This document shows, in pieces, positions 49,955 through 57,824 of a stretch of DNA of 64,000 bases; positions within the stretch are counted from its first letter, which is position 1, and each line of letters starts with the position of its first letter. The notes beneath the pieces are model-generated. The model was not told where the DNA came from and searched no databases. It worked only from the letters and a program-made list of their open reading frames with translations. The DNA comes from Actinomadura rudentiformis. GTDB taxonomy: Bacteria > Actinomycetota > Actinomycetes > Streptosporangiales > Streptosporangiaceae. The position numbers and the translations under genes were made by a program. The DNA lies in contig NZ_WBMT01000002.1 of assembly GCF_008923185.1 (NCBI RefSeq), forward strand, positions 434,001 through 498,000, in the 5' to 3' direction.

Positions 49955-50107
49955 CCGCTGCGCCGGCACCGACCACGGCCCGGAACGGGCGAGACTGCGA
50001 TCATGTCCGGCGCTCTCGCCCGCTGGCCGCCGTCCCCGCGGACGGCTGGCCGTCAGCGACCTCGCCGCCCTGAGCCAGAAAGTCGTCAGCGACCTCGACG
50101 ACCTGAG

Positions 50108-50545
50108 TCAGAGACCGGCCTCCTGACTCCTCCGGCCGAGCCGCGGCAGGGCGGCGAGGCCGACGATGACCAAGGCGCCGCCCAGCAGGGCGACGGCGGG
50201 CACCCATTCCCCCACGGCGCCGACCAGCACCGCCGACGCCACGGCGGGCGCGTGGAACCGGCCGGCGGCCACCATGGCCGCCACCCCCAGCCCGGCGGCG
50301 GCCGTCGCCGCGACGGGACCGGGGCCGAGGGCCAGCGCCACGGCGAACCCCGCCGTGACCGAGACCAGATGACCGAACAGCACGGTCTGCGGCCGTGCGG
50401 CGGGCGCGGCGGGCGTGGCCGCGACCAGCGCGGCCGAGGCAGCCAGCGGTGGTGCGAGCAGCGGTTCTCCCGCCACCGCCTGCACCACCGCCAGCGGTGC
50501 GAGCAGCAGCAGGGTCAGCCACGCCGGGCGCAGCCGCTCGCTCAC
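50108..50545 (-). CDS. HPP family membrane protein
   Basis: A 145-residue protein with four to five hydrophobic helices. LAPPLAASAALVAATPAAPAARPQTVLFGHLVSVTAG and GRFHAPAVASAVLVG match HPP-family helices, with H-A-P in place of H-P-P. GTG at 50545 overlaps the stop of the upstream AhpD-like gene as GTGA, which fixes the start. Members have been linked to nitrite transport in plants; no substrate can be inferred here. Confidence 0.75.
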   Translation of the reverse strand: MSERLRPAWLTLLLLAPLAVVQAVAGEPLLAPPLAASAALVAATPAAPAARPQTVLFGHLVSVTAGFAVALALGPGPVAATAAAGLGVAAMVAAGRFHAPAVASAVLVGAVGEWVPAVALLGGALVIVGLAALPRLGRRSQEAGL

Positions 50546-51036
50546 GCCGCAGGCCAGTCGTTCTCGGTCTCGGCGACCTTGTTGACGTAGTTGGTCAGCG
50601 TCTGCAGGGCGACCAGCGCGACGATCTCCAGGATCTGCTCGTCGGTCCAGCCGGCCGCACAAGCGGCAGCCGGGTCAGCGTCACCGCGCGACTCGGTCAA
50701 CTCCCGGGCGAACGCCACAGCGGCAGCCTCCTTCGGATCCGCCGAAGTGCCCTGCTTGGCGGACTGAATCTCCTCATCGCTGAGTCCCGCCGCGGTCTTG
50801 CCCGTGTAGGTGTGGGCGGCCACGCAGTAGTCGCAGGCGTTCGCCGCGCCGACCGTCAAGGCGATCCGTTCGGCGGTGGCAGCGGGAAGCGTGCCCTTCT
50901 TAAGGGGGCGCGACAGGCCCAGGTAGCCGTCCAGCACCGCGGGAGCGTTGGCCATGACGCGCAGCATGTTGGGCACCTTGCCCATGCGCTTGGCCAGTTC
51001 GTCCAGCTTGGGATCCGTCTGCACAGGCGTGATCAC
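50542..51036 (-). CDS. Carboxymuconolactone decarboxylase family (AhpD-like) protein
   Basis: A 164-residue protein of the CMD/AhpD fold. The active-site pattern is Cys68-x-x-Cys71 and His75 in ANACDYCVAAH, so a thiol peroxidase or disulfide reductase role is more likely than decarboxylation. GTG at 51036 has GAAGGAG five bases upstream; the ATG further up adds 19 residues from the promoter. The HPP gene follows with a 4-base overlap and the CGNR regulator is divergent. Confidence 0.88.
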   Translation of the reverse strand: MITPVQTDPKLDELAKRMGKVPNMLRVMANAPAVLDGYLGLSRPLKKGTLPAATAERIALTVGAANACDYCVAAHTYTGKTAAGLSDEEIQSAKQGTSADPKEAAAVAFARELTESRGDADPAAACAAGWTDEQILEIVALVALQTLTNYVNKVAETENDWPAA

Positions 51037-51045
51037 AATGACTCC

Positions 51046-51112
51046 TTCTAACGGAATAAAGAAACAAGTCCCGTTATAACATAACGGGATCATGATGAGA
51101 TGGCCGTTAGAA
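51046..51112. promoter_or_regulatory. Symmetric operator with four CCGTTA half-sites
   Basis: Central palindrome CCCGTTATaacATAACGGG at 51070-51088. Flanking it at exactly 15 bp on each side are TTCTAACGG (51046-51054) and CCGTTAGAA (51104-51112). All four half-sites are mirror-symmetric around base 51079. The outer arms reach the ribosome binding sites of the AhpD-like and CGNR genes, so binding could control both. Confidence 0.75.
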
Positions 51113-51119
51113 TGGAGGC

Positions 51120-51686
51120 ATGAGCGACCCGTTGACCCTCCGCTTCGCGAGCACGATCCGTGCCCGGCGCTCCGGCCTCACCGACGCGCTCGCGACACCG
51201 GAGGGCCTGACGACTTGGGTACGGGACCAGGATCTGTCGCCCTATCTCGACACGTCGACCTTCACCGCGGACGAGCCCGTCCGAGAGCAGACAGTCGACC
51301 TTCGTCAGGCCGTTCGCGCGCTGTTCGCGCAGGCCGTGGCCCCCACACCGCCGAGCACAGCCGACGCCGCCGCCCTCCCGCCCTTCCCGGACGCGCTCGC
51401 GCTCGTCAACGCCACGGCGGCGCCACTGTCCAGGCAGCTGGAGTGGCGGGACACCTGGCAGGAACGCGTCGATCCCACCGTTGAGGGCGACGGTGCCAGG
51501 CTCGGTGCAGCGCTCGCCAACGCAGCCATCGATTTCTTCGCCGGACCGTTGCCCGCCCAGGTACGCGTATGCCCGGCACCGCGCTGCGTCCTCTACTTCA
51601 TCAAGCGCCATCCGCGCCAGGAGTGGTGCTCAGTCGCGTGCGGCAACCGCGCCCGCGCGGCGCGGCACTACCAGCAGCACCGCTGA
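51120..51686 (+). CDS. CGNR zinc-finger regulator (ABATE-type)
   Basis: A 188-residue probable transcription factor. The N-terminal ligand-binding-like part starts SDPLTLRFASTIRARR, and the C-terminal finger uses Cys151, Cys156, Cys170 and Cys174, with the CGNR box at 174-177 followed by RARAARHY. It faces the AhpD-like/HPP pair across a symmetric operator and most likely regulates both itself and them. ATG at 51120 follows GGAGG with one base spacing. The stop abuts the stop of the convergent GNAT gene. Confidence 0.88.
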   Translation: MSDPLTLRFASTIRARRSGLTDALATPEGLTTWVRDQDLSPYLDTSTFTADEPVREQTVDLRQAVRALFAQAVAPTPPSTADAAALPPFPDALALVNATAAPLSRQLEWRDTWQERVDPTVEGDGARLGAALANAAIDFFAGPLPAQVRVCPAPRCVLYFIKRHPRQEWCSVACGNRARAARHYQQHR

Positions 51687-52220
51687 TCACTCACCCTTCA
51701 GCAGCACCCAGATCTCCTCGTCACGCCGTTCGCCTTCGATGACCCACGAGCCGCGCAAGGTCGCCTCGTGCGTGAAGCCGATGCGCTTGGCCGCGGCGCG
51801 GCTGTTGGCGTTCTCCGGATCGCACCGCCACTCCACCCGCGCCATGCCCCGCACGTTCATCGCCCAGTCGATCATGTGCCGGACCGCCTTGGTGACCAGC
51901 CCCCGGCCGCGGGCCTCGGTGCCCAGCCAGACACCGACCTCGCAGACCCCGATGGCCGCGTCGAAGACCCGGAAGAGCACGCCGCCCACCAGCGCGCCGT
52001 CCACCCAGATGCCGTAGATCCGGCCCCCGTCCGCCGCCTGCCGGTCGGCGTAGCTCTGCAGGAAGGCCCGTGCGGAGTCCACGTCCACGACCATCCGGGC
52101 AAACGGGATCCACGGCAAGAGATCGTCGCGCACCCGATCGACATGCCTGGCGAACTCCTCGGCCTGCCACGGCTCCAGCGGCCTGAGCTCGGCGTTCTCC
52201 CCCAACACATGCGCGAACAC
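51687..52220 (-). CDS. GNAT family N-acetyltransferase (RimJ/RimL-like)
   Basis: A 177-residue acetyl-CoA-dependent N-acyltransferase. ELRPLEPWQAEEFARHVDR opens the fold, GVWLGTEARGRGLVTKAVRHMIDWA is the acetyl-CoA loop, and RVEWRCDPENANSRAAAKRIGFTHEATLRG is the RimJ/RimL C-terminal half. GTG at 52220 is preferred because GGAGG lies four bases upstream; an ATG six codons earlier has none. Acceptor unknown. Divergent from the TetR gene. Confidence 0.88.
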   Translation of the reverse strand: MFAHVLGENAELRPLEPWQAEEFARHVDRVRDDLLPWIPFARMVVDVDSARAFLQSYADRQAADGGRIYGIWVDGALVGGVLFRVFDAAIGVCEVGVWLGTEARGRGLVTKAVRHMIDWAMNVRGMARVEWRCDPENANSRAAAKRIGFTHEATLRGSWVIEGERRDEEIWVLLKGE

Positions 52221-52242
52221 GGGACCTCCAAGGTGCATACCA

Positions 52243-52261
52243 AACGTTCGTTACGTACTAT
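52243..52261 (+). promoter_or_regulatory. TetR gene promoter with overlapping operator candidate
   Basis: TACTAT (52256-52261) is a good -10 box six bases before the TetR ATG, so the message may start at the ATG (leaderless). Just upstream, AACG-TT-CGTT (52243-52252) and TACGTA (52252-52257) are short palindromes where a self-regulating TetR protein could bind. The -35 is not recognisable. Confidence 0.4.
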
Positions 52262-52267
52262 AGCGCC

Positions 52268-52861
52268 ATGCCCGCACGCGGAGATCACGATGCCCGCCGC
52301 CGCGACGTGTCCGAAGCCGTCTGGCGAGTCCTGGCCGATCGCGGCTTCGGTGGCCTGACCCTGCGCGCCGTGGCCGCCGAGATGAACGCCTCGACCGGCC
52401 TGCTGACGCACTATTTCCCCAGCAAGAAGGCCCTCATCGCGTACGCCCTCGACGTGGCCGACGAACGCACGGCCAACCGCCCCCGCCAAACCACCCCTGA
52501 GCCGGGCCTGGAGGGCCTCCGCACCGCTCTGCTGGACGTCCTCCCGCTCACCCCCGAGGCCGCGGCGATGAACCGCGTCTGGGTCAGCTCATGGGACGGC
52601 TCCCTGGCCGACCCAGAGCTCGGCGCCCGCGAGAAGGACCGCTACGAGGCCTGGCGCAGCCGCCTACGCCCGCACGTCGAAGCCGCCCGCAACGACGGCG
52701 ACCTCCCACCGGACACGGACATCGACGAAGTAACCGCAACCGTCGCCGCGTTCACCCACGGCATCGTCGTCCAAGCCCTCTTCGACCCCGACCGCTTCCC
52801 CCCGACCCGCCAGACCACCCTCCTCAACAACCTCCTCCACTCCCTCGCCGCTCTCGCCTAG
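52268..52861 (+). CDS. TetR family transcriptional regulator
   Basis: A 197-residue regulator. The N-terminal HTH is clear: DVSEAVWRVLADRGFGGLTLRAVAAEMNASTGLLTHYFPSKKALIAYAL. The C-terminal ligand domain is all-helical, as in the family. No ribosome binding site precedes the ATG, in line with a leaderless message. The likely targets are itself and the divergent GNAT gene. Its stop codon shares CTAG with that of convergent ridA-like gene. Confidence 0.9.
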   Translation: MPARGDHDARRRDVSEAVWRVLADRGFGGLTLRAVAAEMNASTGLLTHYFPSKKALIAYALDVADERTANRPRQTTPEPGLEGLRTALLDVLPLTPEAAAMNRVWVSSWDGSLADPELGAREKDRYEAWRSRLRPHVEAARNDGDLPPDTDIDEVTATVAAFTHGIVVQALFDPDRFPPTRQTTLLNNLLHSLAALA

Positions 52862-53244
52862 TCGGCGGCGATCACTTCCAGTTCGACCAGCCAGTCGTCG
52901 GCGAGGTGCTCGACCACGATGCCGGTGACCGGCACGGCGCGGCCGCCCAGCGCCTCCATCCGCGCCGCGGCGTTGGCCTCGGCGTAGGAGGCGTCGCGCA
53001 GGTAGCTGGTGATGCGGACGATGTTGTCGACGGTCATGCCGGCCGAGGCGAGGATCGTCCGCAGGTTCGACCAGACCAGGTCCAGCTGTTCGGCGAACGT
53101 GGCCCCGGCCACCCCGGCGGCGTCGAGGCCCATCGTCCCTGACACGTACAACGTCCGCCGCGCGTCCCGGACCTCGATGGCGTGCACGTAGTCGCCGGTC
53201 GCGGGGTAGATGCCGTCGGCCGGGTTGTGGATCACAGTCTCCAT
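52858..53244 (-). CDS. RidA family (YjgF/YER057c) protein
   Basis: A 128-residue protein of the RidA fold, which in its archetype hydrolyses reactive enamines/imines. YVSGTMGLDA, TFAEQLDLVWSNLRTILASAGMTVDNIVRITSYL and the RAVPVTGIVVEHL end are typical, but the catalytic Arg of the archetype's C-R/P-motif is not evident at the usual place, so it may belong to a non-archetypal subgroup. Start ATG at 53244. Confidence 0.88.
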   Translation of the reverse strand: METVIHNPADGIYPATGDYVHAIEVRDARRTLYVSGTMGLDAAGVAGATFAEQLDLVWSNLRTILASAGMTVDNIVRITSYLRDASYAEANAAARMEALGGRAVPVTGIVVEHLADDWLVELEVIAAD

Positions 53245-53329
53245 GGGGCCGGATCATGGCAGGGCGGCGGACCCCGCGCATCCGGTTATCCGTTCCGCCA
53301 CCCCTGGTGACGGGCGGGTCGCGATGCGG

Positions 53330-53755
53330 CTACCGGTTCTCCTCGTCGTACCGGAGCCGGGACGTCGCGACGTACTCGCGATGCTCCTCCGCCCAGCGGA
53401 TGAGCGAGCCGACCTCCCTGGAGAGGGTCTCGCCGACCTCGGTCAGCGCATAGTCGACGCGGGGCGGCGATGTCGGCGTGACGGTGCGGATGATGAGGCC
53501 GTCGCGCTCCAGGCTCCGCAGGGTCAACGTCAGCATGCGCTGGGAGATGCCGTCGATCCCGCGCTGGAGCTCGGAGTAACGCCGGGGCCCGTCGCCGAGC
53601 AGCGCCATGACCAGCACGCTCCATTTGTCGCCGACCCGGTCGAGGACGTCGCGCAGCCGGCAGGTCGGGCTGCCCGCGCCGACCGGCGCACGCACATCGG
53701 TGTGCGGTACGCGGGCCAAAGTGCCTTCTTCCACCATCCCTGCATTGTCGACCAC
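53330..53755 (-). CDS. HxlR family transcriptional regulator
   Basis: A 141-residue winged-helix regulator: [61 protein letters not shown] is the HxlR domain, with one Cys (residue 32) at the position used for redox sensing in some members such as QorR. Start is GTG at 53755 or ATG at 53737; neither has a good ribosome binding site. It is divergent from the DUF5519/quinone oxidoreductase pair and probably represses it. Confidence 0.88.
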   Translation of the reverse strand: MVDNAGMVEEGTLARVPHTDVRAPVGAGSPTCRLRDVLDRVGDKWSVLVMALLGDGPRRYSELQRGIDGISQRMLTLTLRSLERDGLIIRTVTPTSPPRVDYALTEVGETLSREVGSLIRWAEEHREYVATSRLRYDEENR

Positions 53756-53802
53756 ACTTCAGACGCACACAAGAAGTAACCAACGCACAGGAAGTGCGGT
53801 TG

Positions 53803-54267
53803 ATGCTCGAACTACCGACCAGATCCGGGCCACGCCCGGTGACCACGGGACGCGAAGTCCCGCATGACCAGCTCGACCAGTTCTCCCCACCCGCGATCCG
53901 GGCCGCCCTGGTCCAGGAGGCCGACTCACTGCCGGGCGTGTTCACCGGCCCCAGCCAGGTGTCGGAGCCCTCCTCGCTGGCCCTGCGGCTGCATGAGCCG
54001 CGCGGGCCGTGGGAGGCGTTCCTGCACCCGAGCCGCGACGAGTTCGGCCACATCCACCGGGCGGGCTTCATGCACCTGACGGTCCCGCCGCCGCTCATGG
54101 CAGAGCTGGCCGAGCGCGGATGGGCCGAGCGGCATCCGATCAGCCTCCGCGCCGAATGGCCCGACACGATCGTGATGCTTTACGCCCCCCGTGACGAGGC
54201 GGAGCTCGCCGTCGCCGTGGCGGTCCTTCGAGCGTCCTGGCAACAGGCCACGACAGAAACGGAGTAA
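53803..54267 (+). CDS. DUF5519 (luciferase-domain) protein
   Basis: A 154-residue protein with the DUF5519 pattern: PSRDEFGHIHRAGFMHLTVPPPLMAELAERGWAERHP, then a short beta/alpha end with VMLYAPRDEAELAVA. No catalytic role is established despite the name luciferase-domain. ATG at 53803 has AGGAAG eight bases upstream. The next gene starts 4 bases after its stop, so both are one operon under the divergent HxlR regulator. Confidence 0.78.
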   Translation: MLELPTRSGPRPVTTGREVPHDQLDQFSPPAIRAALVQEADSLPGVFTGPSQVSEPSSLALRLHEPRGPWEAFLHPSRDEFGHIHRAGFMHLTVPPPLMAELAERGWAERHPISLRAEWPDTIVMLYAPRDEAELAVAVAVLRASWQQATTETE

Positions 54268-54271
54268 AGAG

Positions 54272-55189
54272 ATGCGCGCATTGGCATACAGCGATTTCGG
54301 GGCGGCACCCGTGATCACCGACCTCCCCACCCCCGAACCCGCGGCGGGTGAGGTGCTCGTCCAGGTGCGGGCCTCGTCGGTGAACGGGTTCGACCTCGGT
54401 GCGCTCGGCGGATTCCTCAAGGGCATGTACGAGTACGACTTCCCCGTGGTCGTCGGCAAGGACTTCGCCGGCGTGGTCGCGGCCGTCGGTGACGGAGTGA
54501 CCAGCGTCGCCGTGGGCGACGCCGTGTTCGGCGTGGTGATGCGCCCGACCCTGGGCCAGGGCGGCTTCGCCGAATATGTCGCGGTGAACGAGGCGTACGG
54601 TCTCGCGCCCCTCCCGCCAGGGCTCGACCACACGCGAGCCGGAGCCCTCGGGCTGGCCGGGACGGCCGCCCTCAACGCGGTCGACGCCGTCGCCCCGGCT
54701 CCTGGTGAGACGATGCTCATCTCGGGTGCGACGGGCGGCGTCGGCGCTTACGCGATCCAGCTCGCCGCCGCTCGCGGCGCCACCGTCCTCGCCACCGCAC
54801 GTCCCGGCGCCGAGGCCGCCTTCGTCACCGCGCTCGGTGCCGCCCACACCGTGAACCCCGACGACCTTGCCACGCAGGTACGAGCCGTGGCCCCGGGCGG
54901 GGTGCATTCGGCGCTGCACCTCGCGGGCGACGGCGAGGTCGTGGCGGGACTGCTCGTTCAGGACGGGCGATTCACCTCGACGATCCACTTCAGCCCCGCC
55001 AGGCCCGGCATCAAGGCCACCGCGGTGATGGCCGATCCGAACAGCGCCACGCTCACCCGCCTCGCCGAGGACGTCGTGGCCGGACGGCTGCGCGTGCCGA
55101 TCGCGGGCACCTACCCGCTGGCCGGCGCCGCACCGGCCCTCACGGCGTTCACCGAAGGCACCGTCGGCAAGCTGGCCATCACGGTCTAG
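54272..55189 (+). CDS. Zinc-independent NADPH:quinone oxidoreductase-like MDR enzyme
   Basis: A 305-residue medium-chain reductase without zinc ligands. N-terminal MRALAYSDFGAAPVITDLPTPEPAAGEVLVQVRASSVNGFD, FPVVVGKDFAGVVAAVG, and the NADPH motif ISGATGGVGAYAIQLAAARGA are those of QOR enzymes. It likely reduces quinones or enones. ATG at 54272 follows GGAG. An HxlR regulator upstream, like QorR next to qor, fits electrophile stress control. Its TAG stop shares CTAG with the pcrA stop. Confidence 0.9.
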   Translation: MRALAYSDFGAAPVITDLPTPEPAAGEVLVQVRASSVNGFDLGALGGFLKGMYEYDFPVVVGKDFAGVVAAVGDGVTSVAVGDAVFGVVMRPTLGQGGFAEYVAVNEAYGLAPLPPGLDHTRAGALGLAGTAALNAVDAVAPAPGETMLISGATGGVGAYAIQLAAARGATVLATARPGAEAAFVTALGAAHTVNPDDLATQVRAVAPGGVHSALHLAGDGEVVAGLLVQDGRFTSTIHFSPARPGIKATAVMADPNSATLTRLAEDVVAGRLRVPIAGTYPLAGAAPALTAFTEGTVGKLAITV

Positions 55190-57447
55190 AGCTTTTCGAC
55201 GGGGGCGTAGCGGAGGATCAGGCGCTTGACGCCGTATTCGCCGCCGAAGTCGACGCTGGCGGCGGCCTTGTCTCCGGCGCCGTCGACGGTGACGACCGTG
55301 CCCAGGCCGAACGCGTCGTGGGTGACCTTGTCACCGGGGGCGAGGCTGGGGACCGAGCGGTTGCCCGGTGACTGGACGCCGGGGCGGGCCGCCATGCGGG
55401 ACATCGCCGGGGAGGACGCGGACGAGGCCTCGCGCTCCCAGTCGAGGAGGGTCGTGGGGACCTCGCCGAGGAACCGGGAGGGCGGGTTGACCTGGGGGGC
55501 TCCCCAGGAGCTGCGCATGGCGGCGCGGGAGACGTAGAGGCGCTGGCGGGCCCGCGTGATGCCGACGTAGGCCAGGCGGCGTTCCTCTTCGAGCTCCTTG
55601 GGGTTGCTCATGGCGCGCAGGTGTGGGAAGACGCCGTCTTCCATGCCAGTAAGGAAGACGACGGGGAACTCCAGGCCCTTGGCGGTGTGCAGGGTCATCA
55701 GGGTGACGACGCCCTGCTCGGTCTCCTCGGGCTGCTCGCCCGGGGGGACCGGGGCGCTCTTGGCGCCGCCGGGGATGGAGTCGGCGTCGGCGACCAGGGC
55801 CACCTGCTCCAGGAAGTCGACGAGGCGGCCCTCGGCGGACTCACCGTCGAGGCGCTCCTCGAACTCGCGGGCGACGGCCTCGAACTCCTGGAGGTTTTCG
55901 ATGCGGGTCTCGTCCTGCGGGTCCTTGGAGGCCTGCAGCTCGGCCAGGTAGCCGCTCTTGACCAGGATCTGCTCGACCAGCTCGGCCGGGGTCGCCGACT
56001 CGACGGCCGCGCCGAGCTCGTCGAGGAGCGCGACGAACTCGCGGACCGCGTTGATCGAACGGGTGGCCATGCCCGGCACGTCCTCGGGACGGCGGAGTGC
56101 CTGCCAGAACGAGATGCGCTCGCGGGAGGCGTAGGCCTCGACACAGGCCTCGGCGCGATCGCCGATGCCGCGCTTGGGCACATTGAGGATGCGGCGGAGG
56201 CTGACGGTGTCTTCGGGGTTGCCCAGGACACGGAGGTAGGCCAGCAGGTCGCGGACCTCTTTGCGCTCGTAGAAGCGGACGCCGCCGACGACCTTGTAGG
56301 GGAGGCCGACCCGGATGAAGACCTCTTCGAAGACACGGGACTGCGCGTTGGTCCGGTAGAAGATCGCGACGTCGCCGGGCCGGGCGTCGCCGGAGTCGGT
56401 GAGCTTGTCGACCTCCTGGGCGACGAACGCGGCCTCGTCGTGCTCGTTGTCGGCCACATAGCCAGTGATCTTGTGGCCCTCGCCCTGGTCGGACCAGAGC
56501 TTCTTGGGCTTGCGGTCGGCGTTGCGCTCGATGACGGCGTTGGCGGCCGACAGGATCGTCTGGGTGGAGCGGTAGTTCTGCTCCAGGAGGATCGTGGTGG
56601 CCTCGGGGTAGTCGCGCTCGAACTCCAGGATGTTGCGGATCGTCGCGCCGCGGAACGCGTAGATCGACTGGTCGGCGTCGCCCACCACGCACAGCTCGGC
56701 CGCGCCGATGCCCTCGACCGGTGCCGTCAGCTCGCGGACCAGCTCGTACTGCGCGTGGTTGGTGTCCTGGTATTCGTCGACGAGGACGTGGCGGAAGCGG
56801 CGGCGGTAGTGCTCGGCGGCCTCCGGGAAGACCTGCAGCAGATTGACCGTCAGCATGATCAGGTCGTCGAAGTCCATCGCGCCGGCCTGCTGCAGGCGGG
56901 CCTGGTACATCTCGTAGGCCTCGGCGAGCGTCTGCTCCATGTGGGTGGACGCCCGGGCCTTGAAGGTCTCGTAGTCGATGAGCTCGTTCTTGAGGTTGCT
57001 CACCTGCGCGGAGAACGACTTGGGCGGGTAACGCTTGGGATCGAGGTCGAGCTCGCGGCAGACGAGGGCCATCAGCCGCTGCGCGTCCGCCTGGTCGTAG
57101 ATCGAGAAACTCGACGGGAAACCCAGCCGCTTGGCCTCGCGGCGCAGGATGCGCACGCACGCCGAGTGGAAGGTCATCACCCACATGGCTCTGGACCGCG
57201 GCCCGACCAGCGCGTCGACGCGCTCCTTCATCTCGGCCGCGGCCTTGTTGGTGAAGGTGATCGCCAGGATCTGGCCGGGATGAACGTCGCGCTCGCCCAG
57301 CAGGTAGGCGATGCGGTGCGTGAGCACGCGCGTCTTGCCCGAGCCGGCACCGGCGACGATCAGTAGCGGACCACCGGAGTGCACCACGGCGGCCCGCTGC
57401 TGCGGGTTGAGGCCCTCGAGCAGGGGGCGAGTTTCGGTCTTCGACAT
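55186..57447 (-). CDS. pcrA: ATP-dependent DNA helicase PcrA/UvrD
   Basis: A 753-residue SF1A 3'-5' helicase for repair and replication. Motifs: Q-motif LNPQQRAAV, Walker A GAGSGKT (33-39), Ia TFTNKAAAEMKERV, II VDEYQDTN, III VVGDADQSIYAFRGA, IV EQNYRST, V/VI TLHTAKGLEFPVVF and VGITRARQRLYVSRA. The C-terminal Tudor-like RNA polymerase-binding domain (GDKVTHDAFGLGTVV...) is present, typical of PcrA. ATG at 57447 was chosen as conserved N-terminus; the 85 residues upstream are not coding-like. Confidence 0.96.
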   Translation of the reverse strand: MSKTETRPLLEGLNPQQRAAVVHSGGPLLIVAGAGSGKTRVLTHRIAYLLGERDVHPGQILAITFTNKAAAEMKERVDALVGPRSRAMWVMTFHSACVRILRREAKRLGFPSSFSIYDQADAQRLMALVCRELDLDPKRYPPKSFSAQVSNLKNELIDYETFKARASTHMEQTLAEAYEMYQARLQQAGAMDFDDLIMLTVNLLQVFPEAAEHYRRRFRHVLVDEYQDTNHAQYELVRELTAPVEGIGAAELCVVGDADQSIYAFRGATIRNILEFERDYPEATTILLEQNYRSTQTILSAANAVIERNADRKPKKLWSDQGEGHKITGYVADNEHDEAAFVAQEVDKLTDSGDARPGDVAIFYRTNAQSRVFEEVFIRVGLPYKVVGGVRFYERKEVRDLLAYLRVLGNPEDTVSLRRILNVPKRGIGDRAEACVEAYASRERISFWQALRRPEDVPGMATRSINAVREFVALLDELGAAVESATPAELVEQILVKSGYLAELQASKDPQDETRIENLQEFEAVAREFEERLDGESAEGRLVDFLEQVALVADADSIPGGAKSAPVPPGEQPEETEQGVVTLMTLHTAKGLEFPVVFLTGMEDGVFPHLRAMSNPKELEEERRLAYVGITRARQRLYVSRAAMRSSWGAPQVNPPSRFLGEVPTTLLDWEREASSASSPAMSRMAARPGVQSPGNRSVPSLAPGDKVTHDAFGLGTVVTVDGAGDKAAASVDFGGEYGVKRLILRYAPVEKL

Positions 57448-57824
57448 CACGAGCGAGTGTAGAGCCCGGCGCCGACAAACACGTCCCGCTGCGAGGCCAG
57501 GCCGCCGTTCTCTGGCACCGCGGCAAGGATGGATCAGTGCATACACACCGCAATGCCTGATCAACAGTCCGAAACCGGACAATGGCCCGATGGGGCCTTT
57601 CCCAGGCCTTGACTGACCATCCTGACGGGCGGAGCGTAGTCCGCGCAGGGCGGCGAGCACTTGGGCCCGGGCCTCACCCCACCCGTGGCTCCGGCCTTTC
57701 ACATCGGCCGGTCACGTCGACGGACACGTCCGCCGAACACCTCCGGCCAGGCATTGCCATGCCCGCCCTCGGCCGCGCTGGGCCAGCAGGGGCCCACGCC
57801 AAGTGACGGGAAGGTGGAACGAAG
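57448..57824. promoter_or_regulatory. Control region between pcrA and the M4 peptidase gene
   Basis: A 377-bp gap. GATCAGTGCAT (57532-57542) and ATGCCTGATC (57553-57562) form an imperfect inverted repeat, and GTCCGAAACCGGAC nearby forms a small hairpin (about 57567-57580). Either could be regulatory. The peptidase start is preceded by GGAAGGTGG. Nothing else is visible. Confidence 0.4.
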
